Below, piece by piece: positions 17,594-26,587 of a DNA stretch of 64,000 nt. Numbering within the stretch: the first letter of the stretch is position 1; every line of letters starts with the position of its first letter. The notes below the pieces were generated by a model that had not been told where the DNA came from, did no database searches, and worked only from the letters and a program-made list of their open reading frames with translations. This stretch comes from RGIG5612 sp045616165 (GTDB taxonomy: Bacteria; Bacillota; Clostridia; Lachnospirales; Lachnospiraceae). The position numbers and the translations under genes were made by a program. The stretch is from assembly GCA_045616165.1 (NCBI GenBank), contig JAZLGF010000013.1:124001-188000 (forward strand), in the 5' to 3' direction.

Positions 17594-18274
17594 ATGCCTA
17601 AATTTATTTCAATTGAAGAGGCTGTTGAGCTTATTCCTGATGGCGCTACTATTATGGTTGGCGGTTTCGTTGGATGTGGTAGCCCTGACAAACTTCTTAA
17701 AGCTTTAAGTGAATCAGGTAAAAAAGATTTCACTATTATTGCTAATGACCCAGGCTGTGGTCCAGGATATGGTCCTGTTGAGGATTACTACGGCAATGGT
17801 CATCTTATTTCAAAATATTGCGCTAAGAGACTTATTATGTCTCATGTTGGTATTCTTCCAGAGGTGGGACAACAAAGCATTGAAGAAAAAACTTTGACTG
17901 TTGACCTCGTTCCTCAAGGTTCACTTGCAGAAATGATTCGTGCAGGCGGATTTGGACTTGGCGGAGTTTTAACACCAACTGGCGTTGGAACACTTGTAGA
18001 GGAAAGTCCTCTTTGCCTTGGAAGACAAACTGTTGAAGGCAAAGATTACTTGCTTATGAAACCTTTACATGCAGATGTAGCTCTTATTGGCGGAACTAAA
18101 TGCGATAAGAACGGTAACGTTTGGTACAAAGGAACAAGTCGTAACTTTAACACAGTTATTGCAAATGCAGCTGATATCGTTATTTGCGAACCTGAAGAAG
18201 TTGTTGAAGTTGGCGAAATCGAACCTGAAAATGTACATGTTTATGGCATTTGCGTTAATTATGTTTGTAAGTAA
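17594..18274 (+). CDS. 3-oxoacid CoA-transferase subunit A (AtoD-like)
   Basis: A 226-residue alpha subunit with FISIEEAVELIPDGATIMVGGF at the start, split here as the glycine-rich GATIMVGGFVGCGSPDKLL, and the later GGFGLGGVLTPTGVGTLVEE. Together with the next gene it should form a heteromeric family I CoA-transferase acting on acetoacetate, butyrate or a related acid. RBS AGGAGG. It lies 48 bases after the single-chain CoA-transferase and 14 before subunit B, in one operon. Confidence 0.9.
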   Translation: MPKFISIEEAVELIPDGATIMVGGFVGCGSPDKLLKALSESGKKDFTIIANDPGCGPGYGPVEDYYGNGHLISKYCAKRLIMSHVGILPEVGQQSIEEKTLTVDLVPQGSLAEMIRAGGFGLGGVLTPTGVGTLVEESPLCLGRQTVEGKDYLLMKPLHADVALIGGTKCDKNGNVWYKGTSRNFNTVIANAADIVICEPEEVVEVGEIEPENVHVYGICVNYVCK

Positions 18275-18288
18275 GGAGGGATACAACT

Positions 18289-18966
18289 ATGGATAAAGCG
18301 GAAATGAAAAACTTTATTGCTAAACGTGTAGCAAAAGAATTACATGATGGTGATGTTGTTAACCTCGGTATTGGTATTCCTGATTTAGTACCTAACTTCC
18401 TTCCTGAAGGCGTAAGCGTAACTCTCCAGGCCGAGATTGGTATTGTTGGAAGTGCAGGAGCAGGCGTTTACCAAGATCCTGATTTCTTCCACGTAATTAA
18501 TGCTAGTGGAAAACCTGCTGGTATTGCTCCTGGTGGTGCTTTTATTGATTCAGCAACATCATTTGGATTAATCAGAGGTGGACATGTACAGGCTACTATC
18601 CTTGGTGGACTTCAAGTTGACCAAGAAGGCTCACTTGCTAACTGGATTATCCCAGGCAAGAAGATGCCAGGTATGGGTGGTGCTATGGACCTTTTAGTTG
18701 GTGCAGAAAAAGTTATCGTAGCTATGGAGCATACAGCAAAAGGAAATCCTAAGATCTTAAAGAAATGTACACTTCCATATACAGCAGTTAATTGTATCAC
18801 AATGATCATTACTGAAATGGGTGTAATGAACGTTACAGAAAAAGGCCTTGAACTTGTAGAAATCAATCCTGAGTTCACATTAGAAGAAGTTCAAGCTGCT
18901 ACAGAAGCAGAACTTATCGTAGCTGATAATCTTGTTTCAATGGTAGACGGAACACCTATTAAATAA
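18289..18966 (+). CDS. 3-oxoacid CoA-transferase subunit B (AtoA-like)
   Basis: A 225-residue beta subunit with VNLGIGIPDLVPNFLP and the catalytic Glu 49 in LQAEIGIVG, where the more common form is SENG. It has the GGAFIDSATSFGLIRGGH and GAMDLLVGAEKVIV regions. It supplies the glutamyl-CoA nucleophile for the transferase made with subunit A. RBS AAGGAGG. It is the last gene before a terminator. Substrate could be acetoacetate, butyrate or 3-hydroxy-5-oxohexanoate. Confidence 0.9.
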   Translation: MDKAEMKNFIAKRVAKELHDGDVVNLGIGIPDLVPNFLPEGVSVTLQAEIGIVGSAGAGVYQDPDFFHVINASGKPAGIAPGGAFIDSATSFGLIRGGHVQATILGGLQVDQEGSLANWIIPGKKMPGMGGAMDLLVGAEKVIVAMEHTAKGNPKILKKCTLPYTAVNCITMIITEMGVMNVTEKGLELVEINPEFTLEEVQAATEAELIVADNLVSMVDGTPIK

Positions 18967-18992
18967 TAATTGTTAAGTATAATAATTAAATT

Positions 18993-19026
18993 CTGCAGAC
19001 TGTTTATGTTTGCAGGATTTTTTTAT
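18993..19026 (+). terminator. Rho-independent terminator after subunit B
   Basis: CTGCAGAC pairs with GTTTGCAG (one G-T pair) around a TGTTTAT loop and is followed by GATTTTTTT. It ends the CoA-transferase operon. Confidence 0.8.
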
Positions 19027-19160
19027 TTGTAGTGATTGTAAATAAAAAAAAGAAAGCACTTACGACAAATTCAAAGTTTGTGGACTATGATAGTTGTTTT
19101 AATTGATTGGATATTATACAATTAATCCAAGAAAAATTTTTTTTAAGTTTTTATCGAATG

Positions 19161-19193
19161 TTGTATACCTTTATCACAAATATTCGTATACAA
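19161..19193. promoter_or_regulatory. Inverted repeat upstream of the large surface-protein gene
   Basis: TTGTATAC and GTATACAA form a perfect 8-bp inverted repeat with a 17-base spacer, about 65 bases before the start codon. It could be paired operator half-sites or promoter elements. The remaining 19027-19255 is AT-rich with nothing else recognised except RBS AAAGGAG. Confidence 0.35.
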
Positions 19194-19255
19194 ATTTATG
19201 GCATTCTGTTAAGTTAACAGCTGATTAGTATTCAAAAATTGTAAAGGAGCTTGTT

Positions 19256-22200
19256 ATGAAAAAAAGGATAATCAGTATATTTTTCGCCATCGTGATGGTA
19301 ATTTCCACAATGCCCATTAGCGTGTTGGGGGGGGAGGAAACTGCCGGTAGTGTGCAGGCCAGCATAGTTGCCGACGGATATGAAGGTAAAAACAATCTTG
19401 GTTTTGATCCCACTGAATTTGCGAAAAAACAAGGGAAATCCGTAGTGAAAGATCAGATCAAGAACATCCCATATGTCGGCGGATTTGCTGCCGATGCCTT
19501 AGATTCAACCCTTAATAGAATATTCGGAATTGAAGAGTCCAGCGGACCGTCCGTGGGGGAATTGATTCAAAATATTTTAATACAGTTGGAAGCAATTCAA
19601 CTGCAATTGGATACATTGACTAAAAAATTTGAGCAAGAAAGTTACATTAGGCAAAATTTTGTTGAATTCAATTCAAGTATTACTGATGTTGTTGTTTTGA
19701 TGGATTCGCAATTATATAGCAGACTGCAGAAATATGCTGTGGATAACACAGAGAGTATGACTGAAGACGAAGCAAGACTTGATGAGATGCGAAGGACTTT
19801 AGGCATCGCTTTACTTTTTTCGAGCTTGCCGCAAGCCGGAGAGGGCGCAGAAAGCATAGCAGAAGAATCGAATGGTCCAATTACAAGCTTAACAGATCTT
19901 ATTCAGACCGTTGACAGATTGAGCAAAAGGTTTTGCGGAAATGATATTGCCTTGATTAAAGATAACAAATCGCTTTTGGAGAATGCATATTATATCAGTT
20001 GCTTTGACTCTCTACTCGGTGGAGAGGCTGCGATGAAGGCAGGATCCTATAATCAACAAGTGAGCAGTATTCTTTCTGATGCATATACGGTGCTGTTTAC
20101 TATCATGGAGGCAAGGCTTAGCGTTGCCAAAAACTTGTCAGACTATACTAGTCTCGATGTTGATTCCTCAACCGAGTTGGGGATATTGGTAAGTTTACTA
20201 AATGATAAATTGAATGAATTTAATGTAGGGAATATTAGCGATGATCTTGACAGTTTACACATATCCTATGCAAAATGTTTTTATGGTCAAGATGAGCGCG
20301 CAAAAGCAAAAAATCCAGAAACATTCAATGACAATTATAAGAGCGTGGCAGAAAGTTATAATGATTTTGTCCAATTGCATTGGTTCGACTATATCCGTGA
20401 TATCAAAATAATAAGTGAAATTGCACAAGCAGACTTCGTACCACTAAACAGAACACTCAATATGATATATTCCTCTGATAAAGATGCTTTTGGCGTAAAC
20501 TGGAGTACAACGGGTACATCTGTTAAGGGTATGTTAAATGATGCAGTTGCTTATACCAACCAAAAAATAAAACCGGTCATCGAAATAAATGAAGCAGAAA
20601 ATTTGCTCAACCATATCATCGATAATACAAACAACTTATTTCTGCCGGAAAAAACGGAAGAAAATGATACAGGAATCAAAACATTTACGTTGTTTAAGCT
20701 GTTGGAAACCTTCGGATTTGAAGTGCCGGATGCCAAAGGCTTGACTCCTTATATGATACACAATACCGAAAGCGATTTTAATGAATATTACGAAAAGGAT
20801 CATAAAATACCGGAATTCAAATATAAAGCGCACTTATATGTCAATGGCTTGAATTGTTCAGACAGCATCGTCTATAGTTATAATCAGAAAGGAGAGTTAA
20901 TTACCGAAAAAGAAGGCTTAACAAAGAACAGGTATTATTACTACAGGCGGGATAACAGCAATAACAAAGACTTATGGTCAACATATACGGACCAGATCTA
21001 TTGCTATTTTGCACCCGCACCCCTGGAATTGGATACCGAGCAGGATTTTGTCGATTTCATCCAAAGCATTGCTAACGGCAACAATTATTGGGGGTATACT
21101 GTCAACTTAAACACCGATGTCAATATTAATGTGCCTTACAGTACACTTTGGCCTACGGACAAATATGACAATGAATTCCGAGGTACGTTCAACGGCAACA
21201 ACCATACCATCAGCGGCTTAAAAGACACGACTGTCAATCTCGGAGGCGGACTGTTTCGAACACTGGGAGATGATGCAGAAGTCAAAAATCTGATTATTCA
21301 AGACGCAGTTATCAATGGTACGGGAACTAACAAAAATTACGGTGTGCTGGCAGGTCAGATAAAAGGTAAAGGTGCTGTAACAATCAGCAACGTGACCGTA
21401 AAAGGCGGCAGTGTCACCGGTGATGACAGAGTAGGTGGACTTGTAGGAGCATGCTATTCTAACAAGCAACTTAAAATGACCGATTGCCATAATAGTGCTA
21501 CTGTCAATTCAACGCATGGTACCGGAGGAGGCATTTTGGCATGGTGCGAAAGTGCTCCAGTTGATTTTACCAATTCTTCTAACAGCAGCAATGTCACAGC
21601 CGATTCTGATGCGGGCGGTATTGCCGGTTGGCTCGGCGATGAAGATACTGATCAGAAGCATATAGGGACAAAATGTTCAAATACAGGTAATATTACTTCT
21701 TCACGTGGGGATGTCGGCGGAATCGTTGGACATTTGTTTACAGATAACCTTGACCATCAATTCTCCGAATGCAGCAACACGGGAAATATAACTAATAATG
21801 GAGATAAAGCAGCGGGCGGTATCATCGGTTCAAGTAAAGGCGGCGGTGACTTATCAAGTTGCAATAACACCGGTGCTGTCAAATCGGTATCGGGGAGTGC
21901 CGGAGGTATACTTGGATGGAATGAAGATGATGCCATTAAATTATATGATTCTGTCAATAAAGGTAATATTAATGGAAAGAGTCATTCAGGTGGTATTGCA
22001 GGATTTTTAGGTAGTAAGGACGGAGATCCGAAGTACACCGTACATGATTGTGAAAACTATGGTAGCGTAACTACGGACGGAGATGTCGGCGGAATCGTTG
22101 GGCGTTTGGAATCAGATAATCTTAATCATGATTTCTTCAAGTGTTACAACCAGGGAAATATCACTACTAACGGAGATCGATCAGCAGGTGGTATTATCGG

Positions 22201-23383
22201 CTCAAGTTTTGGTGGCGGTGACTTATCAAGTTGCACGAACACCGGTGATGTCAAATCCGTATCGGCGACTGCCGGAGGTATTCTAGGATGGAATGAAGAT
22301 GACTACATCGATTTTTCAAAGTCTATCAATCAAGGTACTATCACTGCTGACAAGGGGCATGCTGGTGGTATTGCAGGATTTTTGGGCGCAGAGCCGTCAC
22401 ATACGGTATATAAAGGAACAAGCTGTTCCAACAGTGGTAGTGTGACTGCGAAAAAAGATGCAGGCGGAATTATTGGGCATTTGGAAACAGATAATACTAA
22501 TCAAGTTTTCTCTAGTTGTAGTAATTCAGGCACTATTTGCAGTACAGATCAAGCGACAGGAGCTATTATCGGCTCAAGTTTTGGCGGCGGTACTATCGCC
22601 GGCTGTACAAACAGCGGTACTCTAAAGGCGCGCAGCACATCCTGTAAGTATTATCCTTACATCGGATGGAATAAAGATGATCCATGGACTACTAAGGCAG
22701 CGGCTGCTGCTATCAAGGACGAAATGAGAAAGCAAAAGGCTGCCCCAGAAAGTTACAAGATAGAAGATAAAAGCGCGCTTCTGGATGCCTATGAAATAGT
22801 CGCTCAGAATCCGGAAGTAAAAGCCGAGCTGGAAGAAGATGATGATTTGCAGGCATGGATTCAGAAGATGAAGGAAGATGTCAAAGCCGAAAAGCAGCAC
22901 GTCACTTCAAACGGCTGTTGTATTTCGCTTAATGCAGTAAACGGCGGTGAGCCGGATTGGAAATACGTACTCTCTGCAACGGCAATCGAAACACCTGCCG
23001 ATGTAAAAGCAAAACTCGGTAAAGATTGGAAAGTGCTTGATGCTCGTGATATTACCGTATTGTTGAATGAAAAGCCTGCGGAAGGCAAGTTTACATTCGG
23101 TTTCTCTGGAAAGGATTTTGCGAAGTACAAAAAATCAGAAGCAATTGTATATCACGTTACCGAAAAAGGTATTGAAAAGCTTAAACCTGTATGGAATGAA
23201 GAAAAGCAGTGCTTCGAGGTAACGTCGGAAACTTGTAGCCCATTCGTGTTTGCGGTAAATACAAAAGATGCACCAAATACAGGTGATCCAAACAATATGC
23301 TTTTGTGGGCATTGCTTCTTGCACTTAGTATAATTGGACTTGGGATAGGTGGATACTTTAAAAGCCTATATAGAGAAGAATAA
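19256..23383 (+). CDS. Large GLUG-repeat surface protein with putative helical N-terminal domain and sortase-like anchor
   Basis: The 1375-residue protein has a signal peptide (about residues 1-25). A mostly helical N-terminal half holds a Gly/Ala-rich hydrophobic segment (IPYVGGFAADALDSTLNRIF) and a coiled-coil-like stretch (LIQNILIQLEAIQLQLDTL), loosely reminiscent of pore-forming proteins. Residues about 660-1130 hold GLUG-type beta-helix repeats (GGIVGHL, GGIIGSS.GGGDL, GGILGWNEDD). A charged C-terminal domain is followed by APNTGD, a membrane helix and a basic end, a sortase-like anchor. It is probably an adhesin or defence-type surface protein. Base use is GC-richer than its neighbours (many GCC, GGC, ACC codons), suggesting transfer. 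A run of eight G follows the signal-peptide region. It stands alone between terminators. Confidence 0.75.
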   Translation: MKKRIISIFFAIVMVISTMPISVLGGEETAGSVQASIVADGYEGKNNLGFDPTEFAKKQGKSVVKDQIKNIPYVGGFAADALDSTLNRIFGIEESSGPSVGELIQNILIQLEAIQLQLDTLTKKFEQESYIRQNFVEFNSSITDVVVLMDSQLYSRLQKYAVDNTESMTEDEARLDEMRRTLGIALLFSSLPQAGEGAESIAEESNGPITSLTDLIQTVDRLSKRFCGNDIALIKDNKSLLENAYYISCFDSLLGGEAAMKAGSYNQQVSSILSDAYTVLFTIMEARLSVAKNLSDYTSLDVDSSTELGILVSLLNDKLNEFNVGNISDDLDSLHISYAKCFYGQDERAKAKNPETFNDNYKSVAESYNDFVQLHWFDYIRDIKIISEIAQADFVPLNRTLNMIYSSDKDAFGVNWSTTGTSVKGMLNDAVAYTNQKIKPVIEINEAENLLNHIIDNTNNLFLPEKTEENDTGIKTFTLFKLLETFGFEVPDAKGLTPYMIHNTESDFNEYYEKDHKIPEFKYKAHLYVNGLNCSDSIVYSYNQKGELITEKEGLTKNRYYYYRRDNSNNKDLWSTYTDQIYCYFAPAPLELDTEQDFVDFIQSIANGNNYWGYTVNLNTDVNINVPYSTLWPTDKYDNEFRGTFNGNNHTISGLKDTTVNLGGGLFRTLGDDAEVKNLIIQDAVINGTGTNKNYGVLAGQIKGKGAVTISNVTVKGGSVTGDDRVGGLVGACYSNKQLKMTDCHNSATVNSTHGTGGGILAWCESAPVDFTNSSNSSNVTADSDAGGIAGWLGDEDTDQKHIGTKCSNTGNITSSRGDVGGIVGHLFTDNLDHQFSECSNTGNITNNGDKAAGGIIGSSKGGGDLSSCNNTGAVKSVSGSAGGILGWNEDDAIKLYDSVNKGNINGKSHSGGIAGFLGSKDGDPKYTVHDCENYGSVTTDGDVGGIVGRLESDNLNHDFFKCYNQGNITTNGDRSAGGIIGSSFGGGDLSSCTNTGDVKSVSATAGGILGWNEDDYIDFSKSINQGTITADKGHAGGIAGFLGAEPSHTVYKGTSCSNSGSVTAKKDAGGIIGHLETDNTNQVFSSCSNSGTICSTDQATGAIIGSSFGGGTIAGCTNSGTLKARSTSCKYYPYIGWNKDDPWTTKAAAAAIKDEMRKQKAAPESYKIEDKSALLDAYEIVAQNPEVKAELEEDDDLQAWIQKMKEDVKAEKQHVTSNGCCISLNAVNGGEPDWKYVLSATAIETPADVKAKLGKDWKVLDARDITVLLNEKPAEGKFTFGFSGKDFAKYKKSEAIVYHVTEKGIEKLKPVWNEEKQCFEVTSETCSPFVFAVNTKDAPNTGDPNNMLLWALLLALSIIGLGIGGYFKSLYREE
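21710..22631 (+). repeat. Coding tandem repeat of about 372-375 bp (GLUG supermodules)
   Basis: Blocks beginning GATGTCGGCGG at 21710 and 22082 and GATGCAGGCGG at 22457 recur with spacing 372 and 375 bases. The first two are 225 bases long and very similar, encoding GGIVG, GGIIGSS.GGGDLSSC.NTG and GGILGWNEDD in the same order. The third is more diverged. Such repeats can change number by recombination. Confidence 0.8.
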
Positions 23384-23416
23384 TAAAATACTTTAGAAAA
23401 ATATAAAACTTTTAAC

Positions 23417-23446
23417 GGCACTCCAGAGATGGGGTGCTGTTTTTAT
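23417..23446 (+). terminator. Terminator after the surface-protein gene
   Basis: GCACTCC pairs with GGGGTGC around an AGAGAT loop, followed by TGTTTTTATTTAT. Confidence 0.75.
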
Positions 23447-23593
23447 TTATTTGAAATAGAGAACAATTCTAAAAAAATATTCGTCACAAACCTTTTGTAT
23501 AATTTTACAAAAACATATAATATATTTATAGAAAATATAATTATTTTTCGTTATATTCACTATAAGAGATTGTGCGCATTTTTAAGTAAAACT

Positions 23594-24871
23594 ATGGATT
23601 ACAAAGAAACTTTAGATTACATAAGTAGTATTAATTGGAAGGGTTCTGTTTTAGGATTAGAACGTATTAATTTACTTATGGAAAAACTTGGTAATCCACA
23701 AAAAGAACTTAAATTTATTCATATTGCTGGGACTAATGGCAAAGGCTCTACAGCAGCATTTCTTTCATCTGTTTTAGTAAAAGCTGGCTATAAGACAGGA
23801 CTTTTTACATCTCCTTATATAGAGGTATTTAATGAAAGAATGCAAATTAATAATGAAAATATTTCAGATGAAGAATTAGCTGAAATTACTTCTTATATAA
23901 GACCGTTTGCTGATTCTATGGAAGATAAGCCAACTGAGTTTGAATTAAACACGGCTATTTCACTTGTGTATTTTGCAAAGAATAAATGTGACATAGTTGT
24001 TTTTGAAGTTGGTATGGGTGGAAGCTTAGATTCTACTAACGTAATAGATACTCCGGAAGTAGCTGTTATTACTGCAATTGGGCTTGATCACACAGAAGAG
24101 TTAGGCGATACAATCGAAAAGATTGCTTATACTAAATCAGGAATTATTAAAGAAGGCACATCAGTTGTTGTGTATGACCAGGCTGAAAGTGTAAAAGAAG
24201 TAATAAAAAATAGATGCAATGAAGTTAATGCAAAGATGTATGTATCTGAACCTAGTAGCGTAGTATATAAGAGTGTTGATATTGATGCATTACATTTTTC
24301 ATATAAAGAGTTTGATGAACTTACTATTCCATTAATTGGAAATTATCAATTATTAAATGTTGCTGTAGCGTTAAAGGTTATTGAAGTATTAAAAGAATTA
24401 GGATGGAATATTTCTAATGATCAAATTATTGATGGCCTTAAAAATACAAAATGGCCGGGAAGATTTGAAGTACTAAAAAAAGACCCTGTATTTATCGTAG
24501 ATGGGGCACATAACCCTCATGGAATTAAAGCTACTAGTCAAAGCATAAAAGCTGTATTTGATGAGCAACTTAAAAAAGGTGAAAAATTATCTTTTATTTT
24601 TGGCGTTATGGTTGATAAAGATTATATGGATATGCTTAGCCAGATTATTCCTATGGCAAAAGAGTTTTATTGCGTAACACCGGATAATCCTAGAGCATTT
24701 CAAGCAAACGAGCTTGCGAATATTATCGAAAAAATGGGTGTTAAAGCAGAAGCGTTTGAAAGCATAGACAAAGCTATTGATAGCGCGCTAAGTTGTGGTA
24801 ATAATTGTATCGCGTTAGGATCACTTTACATGATTGGCGATATAAAAAAATATATTAAGAATAAAAATTAA
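23594..24871 (+). CDS. folC: Folylpolyglutamate synthase / dihydrofolate synthase
   Basis: The Mur-ligase-like ATP-binding motif GTNGKGSTAAFLSS and the later GAHNPHGI identify FolC, which adds glutamate to dihydropteroate or to reduced folates. The ATG at 23594 gives 425 residues, normal for the family, and a start at MDYKETLDYI. An in-frame ATG at 23429 would add 55 low-complexity residues that overlap the preceding terminator and is rejected. The ribosome site is weak. It lies upstream of fhs and fchA, forming a folate C1 set. Confidence 0.92.
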   Translation: MDYKETLDYISSINWKGSVLGLERINLLMEKLGNPQKELKFIHIAGTNGKGSTAAFLSSVLVKAGYKTGLFTSPYIEVFNERMQINNENISDEELAEITSYIRPFADSMEDKPTEFELNTAISLVYFAKNKCDIVVFEVGMGGSLDSTNVIDTPEVAVITAIGLDHTEELGDTIEKIAYTKSGIIKEGTSVVVYDQAESVKEVIKNRCNEVNAKMYVSEPSSVVYKSVDIDALHFSYKEFDELTIPLIGNYQLLNVAVALKVIEVLKELGWNISNDQIIDGLKNTKWPGRFEVLKKDPVFIVDGAHNPHGIKATSQSIKAVFDEQLKKGEKLSFIFGVMVDKDYMDMLSQIIPMAKEFYCVTPDNPRAFQANELANIIEKMGVKAEAFESIDKAIDSALSCGNNCIALGSLYMIGDIKKYIKNKN

Positions 24872-24904
24872 GAAACACATAAAAAGAAAAGGAGACTTAA
24901 ACAA

Positions 24905-26578
24905 ATGGCAAAAAGTGATATCGAGATTGCTCAGGAAGCAACTCCAAAGAAGATTGGTGAAATCGCTGCTAAACTTGGTTTGACAGAAGAAGATTTTGAA
25001 TACTACGGATGGTATAAAGCTAAAGTAGATTACAATATCTTAAACAAACCAAATGGCAAAGAACCAGGAAAAGTTATTCTTGTTACAGCTATTAACCCTA
25101 CACCAGCTGGAGAAGGTAAAACTACTACATCAGTTGGTCTTTCAGATGGACTTTCAAAGATTGGAAAGAAAACTGTTCTTGCACTTCGCGAGCCTTCATT
25201 AGGACCTGTTTTTGGTGTTAAAGGTGGAGCAGCAGGCGGTGGATATGCACAAGTAGTTCCTATGGAAGATATTAACCTTCACTTTACAGGTGACTTCCAT
25301 GCTCTTGGTGCTGCTAACAACTTACTTGCAGCAATGATTGATAACCATATTTATCAAGGCAATGAATTAGATATTGATACACGTCAAATCGTTTGGAAAC
25401 GTTGTGTTGATATGAATGATCGTGAACTTCGTAACATTGTTTGTGGTTTAGGTGGCAAGGCTCAAGGTGTTCCTCGTGAAGATGGATTCGATATCACAGT
25501 TGCATCAGAAGTTATGGCTGCTTTCTGCTTAGCTACAAGTCTTAATGACCTTAAAGAACGTTTTTCAAGAATCGTTGTTGCATATAGCCGCAAAGGTGAG
25601 CCTGTTACAGCAGGTCAAATCGGTGCAGCAGGCGCTATGACAGCTCTTCTTAAAGATGCTCTTAAACCAAACCTTGTACAGACACTCGAAGGCACACCAG
25701 CGTTTATCCATGGTGGTCCATTCGCTAATATTGCTCATGGTTGCAACTCAGTTATGGCAACAAATATGGCTCGTTACTTCGGCGATTATGTTGTAACTGA
25801 AGCTGGTTTCGGTGCTGACTTAGGTGCTGAAAAATTCATCGATATTAAATGCCGTCTTGCTGGAATCCAGCCATCAGCAGTTGTTATTGTTGCAACTATT
25901 CGTGCTCTTAAATATAACGGTGGTGTTCCAAAGACTGAGACAGGTAAAGAAAACCTTGAAGCTCTTGAAGCAGGTCTTCCAAACCTTCTTAAACATGTTG
26001 AGAATATTACACAGGTATTTGGCCTTCCTGCAGTTGTTGCTCTTAATAGATTTGATGCGGATACAGACGCTGAAATCGAACTTGTTAAGAGAAAATGTGC
26101 TGAACTTGGCGTTAACGTTAAGATGAGCGAAGTTTGGGCTAAAGGTGGCGAAGGTGCTGTTGAACTTGCTCAGGAAGTTGTAAGACTTTGCGAACAACCT
26201 AATAACTTCTCATATTCATATGAACTTGATCAACCTATTAAAGAAAAAATCAAAACAATCGCTAAGAGAATCTACGGTGCTGATCACGTTGTATTTGCTG
26301 CTAAAGCAGAAAAAGAAATTGCTAAATTTGAAGAAATTGGATTTGGTAATCTTCCAATTTGTATGGCTAAGACACAGTATTCACTTACTGATGATCAAAC
26401 TAAACTTGGACGTCCTAAGAACTTCAATATCACAGTTCGTGATATCACAGTTTCTGCAGGCGCAGGTTTCTTAGTAGCTCTTACAGGCGATATTATGAAG
26501 ATGCCAGGTCTTCCAAAACAACCTGCAGCTCTTAAGATTGACGTTGATAACACAGGTAAGATTTCAGGTTTATTCTAA
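24905..26578 (+). CDS. fhs: Formate--tetrahydrofolate ligase
   Basis: A 557-residue Fhs with P-loop TPAGEGKTTTSVGL (near residue 65), REPSLGPVFGVKGGAAGGGY and the C-terminal MPGLPKQPAA. It makes 10-formyltetrahydrofolate from formate, ATP and tetrahydrofolate, the first step of the methyl branch of acetogenesis or the purine/C1 supply. RBS AAGGAG. Codon use is that of a highly expressed gene. It is followed 9 bases later by fchA, giving consecutive steps. Confidence 0.97.
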   Translation: MAKSDIEIAQEATPKKIGEIAAKLGLTEEDFEYYGWYKAKVDYNILNKPNGKEPGKVILVTAINPTPAGEGKTTTSVGLSDGLSKIGKKTVLALREPSLGPVFGVKGGAAGGGYAQVVPMEDINLHFTGDFHALGAANNLLAAMIDNHIYQGNELDIDTRQIVWKRCVDMNDRELRNIVCGLGGKAQGVPREDGFDITVASEVMAAFCLATSLNDLKERFSRIVVAYSRKGEPVTAGQIGAAGAMTALLKDALKPNLVQTLEGTPAFIHGGPFANIAHGCNSVMATNMARYFGDYVVTEAGFGADLGAEKFIDIKCRLAGIQPSAVVIVATIRALKYNGGVPKTETGKENLEALEAGLPNLLKHVENITQVFGLPAVVALNRFDADTDAEIELVKRKCAELGVNVKMSEVWAKGGEGAVELAQEVVRLCEQPNNFSYSYELDQPIKEKIKTIAKRIYGADHVVFAAKAEKEIAKFEEIGFGNLPICMAKTQYSLTDDQTKLGRPKNFNITVRDITVSAGAGFLVALTGDIMKMPGLPKQPAALKIDVDNTGKISGLF

Positions 26579-26587
26579 GGGGTAGTT

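Noticed and set aside
23429..23593. Longer FolC start adding 55 residues
   Set aside because: The added part is AT-rich low complexity and overlaps the terminator of the preceding gene; FolC homology begins at the ATG at 23594.
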